Assembly (NCBI RefSeq): GCF_019091085.1
Contig: NZ_JAGXJY010000001.1
Coordinates: 124,001-188,000 of the forward strand
DNA length: 64,000 nucleotides
DNA from: Mesorhizobium sp. GbtcB19
GTDB lineage: Bacteria > Pseudomonadota > Alphaproteobacteria > Rhizobiales > Rhizobiaceae
Reading direction: 5' to 3'
The position numbers were made by a program, and so were the translations under genes. The notes below the pieces were generated by a model. It searched no databases, was not told the DNA's origin, and was given only the letters and a program-made list of their open reading frames with translations. Shown here one piece after another: positions 25,703 through 33,751 of the stretch (within the stretch, counting starts at the first letter, position 1; every line of letters starts with the position of its first letter).

Positions 25703-27112
25703 ATGAGCAAAAATCCCGTACACGTCATCGGCGGTGGCCTCGCCGGCTCCGAAGCCGCTTGGCAGATTGCGCAAGCCGGCGTTCCGGTCGTTCTGCACGA
25801 AATGCGCCCGGTGCGCGGCACCGATGCGCACAAGACCGACGGTCTGGCCGAGCTCGTCTGCTCGAACTCCTTCCGCTCCGACGATGCCGAAAACAACGCC
25901 GTCGGCCTGCTGCATGCCGAGATGCGGTTGGCAGGTTCGCTGATCATGAGCGCCGGTGACGCCAACCAGGTGCCGGCCGGCGGCGCGCTGGCGGTCGACC
26001 GCGACGGCTTTTCCGACGCGGTCACCGCGAAGATCGAGGCGCATCCGTTGATCACGATCGAGCGCGAGGAAGTGCCCGGACTGCCGCCCGCGGACTGGGA
26101 CCAGGCGATCATCGCCACCGGTCCCCTGACGGCGCCCTCGCTGGCGCAGTCAATCGCCGAGGCTACCGGCGCCGATGCGCTGGCCTTCTTCGATGCGATC
26201 GCGCCGATCGTGCATTTCGACACGATCGACATGAACACTGCATGGTTCCAGTCGCGCTACGACAAGGTCGGCCCCGGCGGCACGGGCAAGGACTACATCA
26301 ACTGCCCGATGGACAAGGATCAGTATTTCGCCTTCGTCCAGGCGTTGCTCGACGGGCAGAAGACGGAATTCAAGCAGTGGGAAGGCACGCCCTATTTCGA
26401 TGGCTGCCTGCCGATCGAGGTGATGGCCGAGCGCGGCGTCGAGACTTTGCGCTACGGGCCGATGAAGCCGATGGGGCTGACCAACGCCCACAATCCGACG
26501 GTCAAGGCCTATGCCGTCGTGCAGCTTCGCCAGGACAATGCGCTGGGCACGCTCTACAACATGGTCGGTTTCCAGACCAAGCTGAAGCATGCCGAGCAGG
26601 TGCGCATCTTCCGCACCATTCCGGGGCTCGAAAATGCCGACTTCGCCCGCCTCGGCGGCCTGCACCGCAACACCTACATCAACTCGCCGACGCTGCTCGA
26701 TCCCTCGCTGCAGCTGAAGTCGCGGCCGGGCTTGCGCTTCGCCGGCCAGATCACCGGCTGCGAAGGCTATGTCGAAAGCGCCGCGATAGGCCTGCTCGCC
26801 GGCCGCTTCGCCGCCGCCGGGCGGCTCGGCCAGGCGCCATCGCTGCCGCCCGCGACCACCGCCTTCGGCGCGCTGCTCAGCCACATCACCGGCGGCCACA
26901 TCGTCTCGGACGACGAGCCCGGCAAACGCTCCTTCCAGCCGATGAACGTCAATTTCGGCCTGTTCCCGCCGGTGGAAGCGCCGAAGACCGAAGGCAAGCG
27001 CCTGCGCGGCAAGGACAAGACGGTGGCCAAAAGGCACGCGATCACCTCGCGCGCGCTGGCCGATTGCAGGCAATGGCTGGGGCTGCCGGCGCGGGCCGAG
27101 GCAGCGGAGTAG
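25703..27112 (+). CDS. trmFO: Methylenetetrahydrofolate--tRNA-(uracil-5-)-methyltransferase
   Basis: A 469-residue FAD- and folate-dependent enzyme that makes 5-methyluridine at position 54 of tRNAs. The dinucleotide fold [11 protein letters not shown] is near residue 10. Family hallmarks include [26 protein letters not shown] and [14 protein letters not shown]. The start is the ATG giving [12 protein letters not shown]; the open frame continues into the small RNA region upstream but would not be translated sensibly. Transcription probably begins near or after the terminator hairpin of RNA copy 2. Confidence 0.96.
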   Translation: MSKNPVHVIGGGLAGSEAAWQIAQAGVPVVLHEMRPVRGTDAHKTDGLAELVCSNSFRSDDAENNAVGLLHAEMRLAGSLIMSAGDANQVPAGGALAVDRDGFSDAVTAKIEAHPLITIEREEVPGLPPADWDQAIIATGPLTAPSLAQSIAEATGADALAFFDAIAPIVHFDTIDMNTAWFQSRYDKVGPGGTGKDYINCPMDKDQYFAFVQALLDGQKTEFKQWEGTPYFDGCLPIEVMAERGVETLRYGPMKPMGLTNAHNPTVKAYAVVQLRQDNALGTLYNMVGFQTKLKHAEQVRIFRTIPGLENADFARLGGLHRNTYINSPTLLDPSLQLKSRPGLRFAGQITGCEGYVESAAIGLLAGRFAAAGRLGQAPSLPPATTAFGALLSHITGGHIVSDDEPGKRSFQPMNVNFGLFPPVEAPKTEGKRLRGKDKTVAKRHAITSRALADCRQWLGLPARAEAAE

Positions 27113-27115
27113 TCC

Positions 27116-27625
27116 GTGGCCAAACGCTCCGGGATGCCGCAGCTTCTGCCGCCGGGTTATCAGACAACCGGTGAACCCTTCACCGGCAACTACGAGATCA
27201 TGTGGAGCATCTACATCAGATGCAACAACCTGCGGAAACTTCGCGAGGTCCACATACCAGCGCTCGAGGCGCTTATCGGCCAGCCGCACGGCGGTAAGGG
27301 CTGGACAATCGAGAAAGAGGAAGACAGCGACCCGAACTTGCAGAGGATCGTTGCGTTGCAGCAGCTAGGTGGGCCCTATACCGATCAGTTCCTCCTTGAT
27401 TTCATGAAGACCCTTTATCGCCTGGCACCGTTCTGGAGCATTCAGGCCCGCCTCGACCCGTCACACCCGCATGGCGCCTATGTCATGGCCCGATTTTCGC
27501 GAGATGCACCTGGTTCCGAGGCGCCGGCTGTTGTCGACGCTCTGGTAGAACTAGAGGCCAATTTCACCGACGCAATGGGCGGTGAATCAGGGCGCTACCT
27601 CGGCTCCGGTCAGCGCATCAGCTAA
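27116..27625 (+). CDS. Conserved-looking protein of unknown function
   Basis: A 169-residue soluble protein from a GTG start three bases after trmFO; an ATG six codons later is the alternative. No signal peptide or membrane helix. It is rich in charged and aromatic residues, with a segment YIRCNNLRKLREVHIPALE and a mid-part of PFWSIQARLDPSHPHG. I do not recognise a family. Its base composition is less GC-rich than trmFO, and parDE follows, so this small block may have been acquired together. Confidence 0.55.
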   Translation: MAKRSGMPQLLPPGYQTTGEPFTGNYEIMWSIYIRCNNLRKLREVHIPALEALIGQPHGGKGWTIEKEEDSDPNLQRIVALQQLGGPYTDQFLLDFMKTLYRLAPFWSIQARLDPSHPHGAYVMARFSRDAPGSEAPAVVDALVELEANFTDAMGGESGRYLGSGQRIS

Positions 27626-27639
27626 ATAGCTCTAGGTGT

Positions 27640-27674
27640 TTGACCTGCCGGGAGTAGGATACTATCCTACTCCC
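27640..27674 (+). promoter_or_regulatory. parDE promoter and autoregulatory palindrome
   Basis: A perfect 25-base palindrome at 27650-27674: 12-base arms GGGAGTAGGATA and TATCCTACTCCC around a central C. A TTGACC at 27640-27645 stands 17 bases before TATCCT (27663-27668), giving a fair sigma-70 promoter whose -10 lies inside the right arm. ParD binding there would block polymerase, the usual autoregulation in such modules. An AGGAG ribosome site follows at 27679-27683. Confidence 0.8.
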
Positions 27675-27690
27675 ATCCAGGAGTGCTGCC

Positions 27691-27981
27691 ATGGAATCCG
27701 CCGAAAAACTGTCTATCACCGTCACGCCGGCCATGGCCCGCATGATCCGCGAAAAAGTCGAGGACGGCTCCTTCGGCTCCGCCAGTGAAGTGATCCGCGC
27801 CGCGCTCCGCGCCTTCCAGCGCGAAGAAGAAGAGCATGCGGAACGCATGGCCTCGATCCGAGCGCGGGTGAAGGCTTCGCTTGAGGACAAGAGGCCTAAC
27901 GTTTCAAGAGAAGAGGTTCGTGCCCATCTTCAGGGGCTTTTTGCCGAGTATTCGAGCTCCGACGATGATTCATCGGCTTGA
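27691..27981 (+). CDS. parD: ParD-type antitoxin (ribbon-helix-helix)
   Basis: A 96-residue antitoxin. The N-terminal strand KLSITVTPAM and helices with EDGSFGSASEVIRAALR form the CopG/ParD ribbon-helix-helix DNA-binding domain. The acidic, flexible C-terminus should wrap the toxin. It overlaps parE by 17 bases. The perfect palindrome immediately upstream is the probable operator. Confidence 0.93.
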   Translation: MESAEKLSITVTPAMARMIREKVEDGSFGSASEVIRAALRAFQREEEEHAERMASIRARVKASLEDKRPNVSREEVRAHLQGLFAEYSSSDDDSSA

Positions 27982-28288
27982 AGTCGAATACCGTCAAAGC
28001 GCGAGAGACGATCTTGCTAACATCTTCAAACACATAGCCGAGGCGAGCGGAAATCCTCAAGTCGCCCTGAAATTCGTTCTGCGCATAGAAGATCGCTGCC
28101 AAAGTATCGGCAACGCCCCTCGCGGCGGCCGCTTGCGCGACGACATCGCACCGGGGCTAAGAACCGTTCCTTTTGAGCATTCAGCCGTCATCGCCTACGT
28201 GAGCGAGGGCGATGCTGTTTATGTCGTCAACATCTTCTACGGCGGCCGCGACTTTGAAGCGCTGATGCGCGGCGGCGACCCGTCCTGA
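27965..28288 (+). CDS. parE: ParE-type toxin (RelE/ParE superfamily)
   Basis: A 107-residue toxin. The start EVEYRQSARDDLANIFKHIAE is the two-helix hairpin of ParE. A strand segment with LRTVPFEHSAVIAYV and a final VYVVNIFYGGRDFEALM are typical. ParE toxins inhibit DNA gyrase, but the superfamily also contains RNases, so the target is inferred. The ATG chosen overlaps parD. All parts appear intact, so the module should be active. Confidence 0.92.
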   Translation: MIHRLEVEYRQSARDDLANIFKHIAEASGNPQVALKFVLRIEDRCQSIGNAPRGGRLRDDIAPGLRTVPFEHSAVIAYVSEGDAVYVVNIFYGGRDFEALMRGGDPS

Positions 28289-28296
28289 CAGGCCGA

Positions 28297-29247
28297 CTAC
28301 TCCGCCGGCTCTGAGGCCGCGCTTGGCAACCCCGGCTTCCCGGCCTCTCCCGGATTCCGCCGCACATAAGCCGCCTTCAGCGTCTCCGACGTATCGCGCG
28401 AGCCATCATGGCTCCAGCCGGGCGGCTGGATCAGATAGTTCAGCCGCTGGCTGAGCGTCAGGCCCGGCGCCAGCGCGTCCTTGAACATGCCGATCCATTC
28501 ATGGAAGGCGACCTTCAGCGGGTTGAAGGTGCCGATATTCTTGACGATGCCGTAGCGCGGCCTGTCCTCCTCCAGTTCCTCGACGAAGGTGCCGAACATG
28601 CGATCCCAGATGATCAGCGTGCCGGCATAATTGGCGTCGAGATAGCGCGGATTGGTGGCGTGGTGGACGCGGTGGTGCGAGGGCGTGTTGAAGACGAATT
28701 CGAACCAGCCCCACATCTTGCCGATCGTTTCGGTGTGGATCCAGAACTGCCAGACGAGGTTGAAGCCGAAGACGAAGGCGATCACCGCCGGATGGAAGCC
28801 GAGCAGCACCAGCGGCGCCTGCAGCACGAACATGAAGGTGAACAGCCCGGTCCAGCTTTGCCGAAGCGCCGTCGAGAGGTTGTAGTGCTGGCTGGAATGA
28901 TGATTGACGTGCTCGGCCCAAACCCAGCGCACCCGGTGCGCGATGCGGTGATAGACGTAGTAGCGCAAGTCATCGAGCAGGAAGGCGGCGACGAACACCC
29001 AGACCGACAGGCCGAGATTGAAGAAGCGGAACTGCCATAGCCACAGCAGCGCCCAATAGGACACGACGCCGAGCAGCAGGCCGGCGACGACGTTGCCCGT
29101 TCCCATCATCAGGCTGGCCAGCGTATCGCGCGTCTCAAACGATCCCTTGGCGCGGCCGGTGCGCACCAACCAGAGCTCGATCAGGATCGCCGTTACGAAG
29201 AACGGAATGGCAAGCTGGGTGACCTGCGGGAAATTATACTCGTCCAT
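28297..29247 (-). CDS. Sterol desaturase/fatty acid hydroxylase superfamily membrane enzyme
   Basis: A 316-residue integral membrane di-iron enzyme. Four or more helices surround the histidine boxes: HRIAH, EHVNHHSSQHYN, HTETIGKM and SHHRVHHATN. Members hydroxylate or desaturate lipids, sterol-like compounds or carotenoids; the bacterial substrate is generally unknown. The ATG shares its A with the TGA of the preceding 141-residue gene, so translation is coupled. A phytoene/squalene synthase-like gene lies close by, though that protein probably has another role here. Confidence 0.9.
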   Translation of the reverse strand: MDEYNFPQVTQLAIPFFVTAILIELWLVRTGRAKGSFETRDTLASLMMGTGNVVAGLLLGVVSYWALLWLWQFRFFNLGLSVWVFVAAFLLDDLRYYVYHRIAHRVRWVWAEHVNHHSSQHYNLSTALRQSWTGLFTFMFVLQAPLVLLGFHPAVIAFVFGFNLVWQFWIHTETIGKMWGWFEFVFNTPSHHRVHHATNPRYLDANYAGTLIIWDRMFGTFVEELEEDRPRYGIVKNIGTFNPLKVAFHEWIGMFKDALAPGLTLSQRLNYLIQPPGWSHDGSRDTSETLKAAYVRRNPGEAGKPGLPSAASEPAE

Positions 29248-29672
29248 CACGCCGCCTTTCGGATTTGATCGCGGCCTTGCAGCGCCGCCGCTATGGCCAG
29301 CGCATCGGCTTCGTCGGCAAAGACGAACCTGCCGCCTTTCCAGGTGAAATCATTCGGCCGCAGCGAGACGACATTGCCTTCCCTCACCAGTGCCAGAATG
29401 TCGTGCGGCGAGACGATGCGCGTCAAAAAACAGTCGCCGATGCTGTGCACGATGCCGCAGCGCCGTGGGCCAAGATCGAGGAAGGCCGCATGGTTGTCGG
29501 CTGTCAGCCGTACGGTGCCCGGCTTTTCGTCAGGAAAATCCTCGGCAAAGCGTGCGAGCGCCTGACCGGCGCCAGCAAGCGTCGCGTTTGTCGTGCCGCC
29601 GGTGAAATGCACGGCCGCGACCGACAAGGCGATGCCGAACACGACAAGGACGACCAGGACGGGCAGGCTCAT
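29247..29672 (-). CDS. Single-pass membrane protein of unknown function
   Basis: About 141 residues. One N-terminal helix (VLVVLVVFGIALSVAAVHF) and a soluble, presumably periplasmic domain with two cysteines (RRCGIVHSIGDCFL). The start is an ATG with GGAGGAG about eleven bases upstream; a longer form from an ATG ten codons earlier is possible. Coupled to the sterol desaturase-like gene by a one-base overlap (TGATG). I do not recognise the family. Confidence 0.6.
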   Translation of the reverse strand: MSLPVLVVLVVFGIALSVAAVHFTGGTTNATLAGAGQALARFAEDFPDEKPGTVRLTADNHAAFLDLGPRRCGIVHSIGDCFLTRIVSPHDILALVREGNVVSLRPNDFTWKGGRFVFADEADALAIAAALQGRDQIRKAA

Positions 29673-29754
29673 GGAAAGGCGGGCTCCTCCGGTGGCTCGC
29701 ATTTCTTTGATGCGAGTCCACGCGACAGAACCCCTAGCACGATTGACGTTTACG

Positions 29755-30603
29755 TCAAAGGGGTGTCCAGCCTCGCATCGCATGACGCAGGAGCAACCAG
29801 TGCCGGCGCAAGGTGGAGAGCGTCGCCGTTCTACCAAGCGGCGACCAGTGAGTCGTCTCCATCTTGTCGAGATAGGCGCGGGTCAGCGCCAGCGGCAGGA
29901 AAGCGGGCCGCAGCGACACGGGGAGCGCCGGCGCGCCTTTCTCGAAAGCGCCGAGATGTTCCCGAGCCAAGGCGATCATCGCGCCTGCTGCCCGCTCCGC
30001 GCCAGCCCCGCCCTCGCCCTTGATGAACTCTTCCGGTGTCGTGCCGGCAGCCGCGAGGATATCGGCGGGCACAAAGCACTGCCCGCGCCGGCGATGCAGC
30101 GGCAAGAGCAACAACAGGCCTGTGATCGCCTGGGCGCAGCCTGCCCGGCCCGCCAGTTCGGCAAAGCCTGGCGCCGCCACCGGATCGAGCATCATGGCCG
30201 CAAGCTGGATCAGTGCCGCGGCCGTCTCCCCGCAATAGCCTTCGAGGTCGGTCCGCGACGGCATCGGATCGTCATAAAGATCGAAGATGCGCGCCTCGAG
30301 CATGTTGTCGAAAGCGGTCTTCGGCAGCTTGTTGGCGGCGATCGTCGCGCGCAGCGCATCGGCGGTCGGGTGGCCTGTTTCCGCATCCCCGTCGGCCATG
30401 ATGACGTCGCGCCACCATTGCAGCCTGACCTCCCCCGGCAGCGGCTCGTGGATGCGGTCGCGCACGCCGGCGATCTCGGCGTTGAAGGCATAGAGCGCTA
30501 ACAGCGCATCGCGCCTGTCGGCCGGCGCATAGAGCGCCGACAGATACCGGTCATGGTCGGCGGCGCGCACCGCATTCATGACGATGTCAGATATGCCGGC
30601 CAT
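29755..30603 (-). CDS. Phytoene/squalene synthase-fold protein, NDUFAF6-like
   Basis: A 282-residue protein with the trans-isoprenyl diphosphate synthase fold (LSALYAPADRRDALLALYAFNAEI, then LRLQWW-like EVRLQWWRD, then EGYCGETAAALIQLA). The first Asp-rich catalytic motif is not kept: AEIAGVRD stands where true synthases have DXXXD. That loss and the short length match the NDUFAF6 branch, a mitochondrial complex I assembly factor. It begins directly at the stop of the Mth938/DUF498 gene. No carotenoid genes are nearby, so a pigment role is unlikely. Confidence 0.82.
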   Translation of the reverse strand: MAGISDIVMNAVRAADHDRYLSALYAPADRRDALLALYAFNAEIAGVRDRIHEPLPGEVRLQWWRDVIMADGDAETGHPTADALRATIAANKLPKTAFDNMLEARIFDLYDDPMPSRTDLEGYCGETAAALIQLAAMMLDPVAAPGFAELAGRAGCAQAITGLLLLLPLHRRRGQCFVPADILAAAGTTPEEFIKGEGGAGAERAAGAMIALAREHLGAFEKGAPALPVSLRPAFLPLALTRAYLDKMETTHWSPLGRTATLSTLRRHWLLLRHAMRGWTPL

Positions 30604-30993
30604 TCAGTCGACGGCGATCAGCGCCGCAGCCACGGCGCGGTCTTCGGCCAAGAGCACATTGTAGGTCCGCACCGCCGCTCCCGTCGACATCGGGTCGGCG
30701 GAGATGCCTGCCTCCTTGAGCGCGGCGCGCAACGCGGCCGGCAGCGGCCGCAGATCCCTGCCCATGCCGACCAGCAGGATCTCCACCTTGCCGGCCTCGG
30801 CGAACAGCCTGTCGAAGTCCGAGGCCTTCAGCGCCAGCGGATCGGCTGGCTCCCAGCCATGGATGCCCGACGGCAGGACGAGCAGCGATCCGCGATGCGA
30901 CATGTCGGCAAAGCGGAAGCCGCCATTGCCATAGGCTTCGATCGGCGCCTTGCCCGGGAAATGCGCCTCGCGGATGATGATGCCTTTGGCCAT
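30604..30993 (-). CDS. Mth938-like (DUF498) protein, NDUFAF3-like
   Basis: A 129-residue soluble protein. The family core is visible: GGFRFADMSHRGSLLVLPSG, then EILLVGMGRDLRPLP and a closing GAAVRTYNVLLAEDR. This is the Mth938 domain, whose mitochondrial member NDUFAF3 helps assemble complex I. Zero-base spacing to the synthase-like gene and position after secDF make one operon of membrane-protein biogenesis factors. Confidence 0.88.
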   Translation of the reverse strand: MAKGIIIREAHFPGKAPIEAYGNGGFRFADMSHRGSLLVLPSGIHGWEPADPLALKASDFDRLFAEAGKVEILLVGMGRDLRPLPAALRAALKEAGISADPMSTGAAVRTYNVLLAEDRAVAAALIAVD

Positions 30994-31000
30994 CGGTCTA

Positions 31001-31049
31001 GAGCATGATCCCGAAAAATGGGAGCCGGTTTTCGGACAAGATCATGCTC
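31001..31049. repeat. Palindromic intergenic repeat, copy B
   Basis: The 49-base element has perfect arms GAGCATGATC and GATCATGCTC, with inner CCGAAAA and TTTTCGG. It is a sibling of the element at 24688 and lies between secDF and the DUF498 gene, so it would form a hairpin inside that operon transcript. Confidence 0.85.
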
Positions 31050-31106
31050 CAACAAAGGTTAGATCAGGGTGACGGTTCAACGAAACGCCAACCTGATCTG
31101 GCGGCG

Positions 31107-33662
31107 TCAGGTCGTCAGGGCCTTGCCGTTCACCGGCTTCTTGTCCTCTTCCGCCGCGGCCTGCGGCCGCAACTTGAACAGGATCAGCAGCGGCGCGGCG
31201 ATGAAGATCGACGAGTAGGTGCCGAACACCACGCCGAACAGCATCGCCAGCGTGAAGGAACGGATGACCTCGCCGCCGAACAGCACCAGCGCCAGCAGCG
31301 CCAGGATGGTGGTGACCGAGGTCAGCGTGGTTCTCGACAGCGTCTCGTTGATGGCGTTGTTCAACAGCTGCGGCAGCGGCATCTTCTTGTATTTTCGCAG
31401 ATCCTCGCGAACGCGGTCATAGACCACGATCGTGTCGTTCAGCGAATAGCCGATGATGGTCAGGATCGCCGCCAGCGATGACTGGTTGAACTCCAGACCT
31501 GTCAGGACGAAGAAACCGATCGTCATCACCACATCGTGCACCGTGGCGACAATGGCGCCGACCGCGAACTGCCATTCGAAACGGAACCAGACATAGAGCA
31601 GGATGCCCACCAGCGCGATCAGCATGGCGATCGTGCCCTGCTTGGCGAGCTCGCCGGAAACCGTCGGACCGACCACTTCGACGCGGCGGAAATCATACTG
31701 GTCCTGCAGCTCGCCCCGCACCTTGTCGATGACGGTCTGCTCGGCATTCTCGCCGGCGTCCTGCGTGCCGACGCGGATCAAGACGTCGTTCGGCGCGCCG
31801 AACTGCTGAACCTGGATTTCGCCGATGTTGAGCTCTGACAGCCGGTTGCGGATGTCGCCGAGGTTGGCGTCGCCCTGCTTGGACTGCACCTCGATCATCG
31901 AGCCGCCCTTGAAGTCGATGCCGTAATTGATGTCGATGGTCAGGAACCCGACGACCGACAGGATCGACAAGAGGCTGGACAAGGCGAACGTCCAGCGGCG
32001 GATGCCCATGAACGGGATCTTGGTGCCTGGCGGAATGAAGGTGACCGGCGCCCGCGGCAATTCCTTCGGGCGGGCGCGGCGCAGCCAGATCGACACCAGC
32101 ATGCGGGTGAAGGTGAAGGCGGTGAAGACCGTGGTCAGAATGCCGATCGCGTAGGTGATGGCAAAGCCCTTGACCGGGCCCGTGCCCAGCCAGAACAGCA
32201 CGACGGTGGCGATCAGCGAGGTGACGTTGGAGTCCACGATCGTCGCCAGCGCCTTGGAGAAGCCGGTGTCGATCGACTGGATCACCGAGCGGCCGTTTCG
32301 TCGCTCCTCGCGGATGCGTTCATAGATCAGCACGTTGGAGTCCACCGCCATGCCGATGGTGAGCACGATACCGGCGATACCGGGCAGAGTGAGCGTCGCC
32401 CCCAGCAAGGACAGCAGCGCCACGATCATCGCCACGTGGACGGCCAGCGCGATGTTGGCGAGGAAGCCGAGGAAGCCGTAGGCGACGAACATGAAGGCGA
32501 CGACGAGGATCGAGCCGATCAGGCCGGCCACTTTACCGGCATGGATCGAGTCCTGGCCAAGGCCTGGACCGACGGTGCGCTCTTCGATCACCGTCAGCGT
32601 CGCCGGCAGCGCGCCGGCGCGCAGCAGCACGGCGAGATCGTTGGCGCTCTGCGGGGTGAAATTGCCGGAAATCTGGCCGCTGCCGCCAAGAATCGGCTCG
32701 TTGATACGCGGCGCTGATATCACCTGGTTGTCGAGGATGATGGCAAACGGCCTGCCAACATTCTGCGCCGTGGCTTGGCCGAAGCGGGTCGCGCCCTTTG
32801 AATCGAAGCGAAACGAAACGACGGGTTCGTTGTTCTGCGAATTATAGGTCGCCTGCGCGTCGACCAGGTTTTCGCCCGAAACGATGACGCGGTTCTCGAT
32901 CAGATAGGGAACCGGCGGATCGTCCTGCGAATAAAGCACGGAGGAGCCTGCCGGCGGACGGCCCTTCAGCGCGTCCTGCACCGGCATCGACAGGTCGACC
33001 ATCTGGAAGGTGAGCTTCGCGGTCTGGCCGAGGATTTCCTTCAGCCGCTGCGGATCCTGCAGGCCCGGCACCTGCACCAGGATGCGGTCATCGCCCTGGC
33101 GCTGCACGATCGGCTCGGTGGTGCCGAGCTCGTTGACGCGCCGCTCGACCACTTCGATCGACTGCGTCAGCGCCGTCGACGTGCGGTATTTGAGGCCGGC
33201 GTCGGTGACGGTGAATTTGAGCAGGCCTGGCTCGGATTCATCCAGCGCCATCTCCTGGATCGAGCCGCCGCTGAACAGGCCGGCGGCCACCGGATCGGTC
33301 AATGGCTTCAGAACCTTCTTGGCCTGGTCGAGCTGCGTCGGATCGGTGATGCGCACCTGCACGGTGCGCCCCGAGCCGGAAAGCCCGGTGTAGTTGATCT
33401 TCGGGTTGGCGTCGCGCAGCAGCGTCCTGATCTCGTCGCGCGTCGTCTCCATCCTGTCCTTGATCAGATCGTTCTGATTCATTTCGAGCAGGATGTGCGA
33501 GCCGCCCTGAAGGTCGAGGCCGAGCGTCATCTGCCGCTTCGGCACCCAGCTCGGCAATTGCGCAAGCATGCTTGCCGGGAAAAGATTGGGCGCGGCGAGG
33601 ATCACTGTGATGGCCACGGCGAGCCAGATCAGGATCATCTTCAGGCGCGAGAAATAAAGCAT
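31107..33662 (-). CDS. secDF: SecDF fusion protein translocase subunit
   Basis: An 851-residue fusion of SecD (to about 530) and SecF (from about 535). It uses the proton motive force to complete export through SecYEG. After the first helix comes LGLDLQGG, the conserved D1 motif. A large periplasmic P1 domain follows, then helices with GMAVDSNVLIYERIREE (SecD) and GYSLNDTIVVYDRVREDL (SecF), both with the Asp needed for proton flow. Fusion of the two is usual in rhizobia. Preceded by a SecD paralogue and yajC in the same direction. Confidence 0.97.
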   Translation of the reverse strand: MLYFSRLKMILIWLAVAITVILAAPNLFPASMLAQLPSWVPKRQMTLGLDLQGGSHILLEMNQNDLIKDRMETTRDEIRTLLRDANPKINYTGLSGSGRTVQVRITDPTQLDQAKKVLKPLTDPVAAGLFSGGSIQEMALDESEPGLLKFTVTDAGLKYRTSTALTQSIEVVERRVNELGTTEPIVQRQGDDRILVQVPGLQDPQRLKEILGQTAKLTFQMVDLSMPVQDALKGRPPAGSSVLYSQDDPPVPYLIENRVIVSGENLVDAQATYNSQNNEPVVSFRFDSKGATRFGQATAQNVGRPFAIILDNQVISAPRINEPILGGSGQISGNFTPQSANDLAVLLRAGALPATLTVIEERTVGPGLGQDSIHAGKVAGLIGSILVVAFMFVAYGFLGFLANIALAVHVAMIVALLSLLGATLTLPGIAGIVLTIGMAVDSNVLIYERIREERRNGRSVIQSIDTGFSKALATIVDSNVTSLIATVVLFWLGTGPVKGFAITYAIGILTTVFTAFTFTRMLVSIWLRRARPKELPRAPVTFIPPGTKIPFMGIRRWTFALSSLLSILSVVGFLTIDINYGIDFKGGSMIEVQSKQGDANLGDIRNRLSELNIGEIQVQQFGAPNDVLIRVGTQDAGENAEQTVIDKVRGELQDQYDFRRVEVVGPTVSGELAKQGTIAMLIALVGILLYVWFRFEWQFAVGAIVATVHDVVMTIGFFVLTGLEFNQSSLAAILTIIGYSLNDTIVVYDRVREDLRKYKKMPLPQLLNNAINETLSRTTLTSVTTILALLALVLFGGEVIRSFTLAMLFGVVFGTYSSIFIAAPLLILFKLRPQAAAEEDKKPVNGKALTT

Positions 33663-33751
33663 TCGTTCTTATCCGTTCAGGCGTACAAGCGGCAGCGTTC
33701 CGCCATCGGCTTGGTTGTCGTCTATCGTCGTCAGTTCAACCACGGCCGGCC

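Noticed and set aside
29755..30603. Carotenoid or hopanoid synthase
   Set aside because: The first Asp-rich motif is missing and no crt or hpn genes are near; the context with secDF and DUF498 fits an NDUFAF6-type protein.
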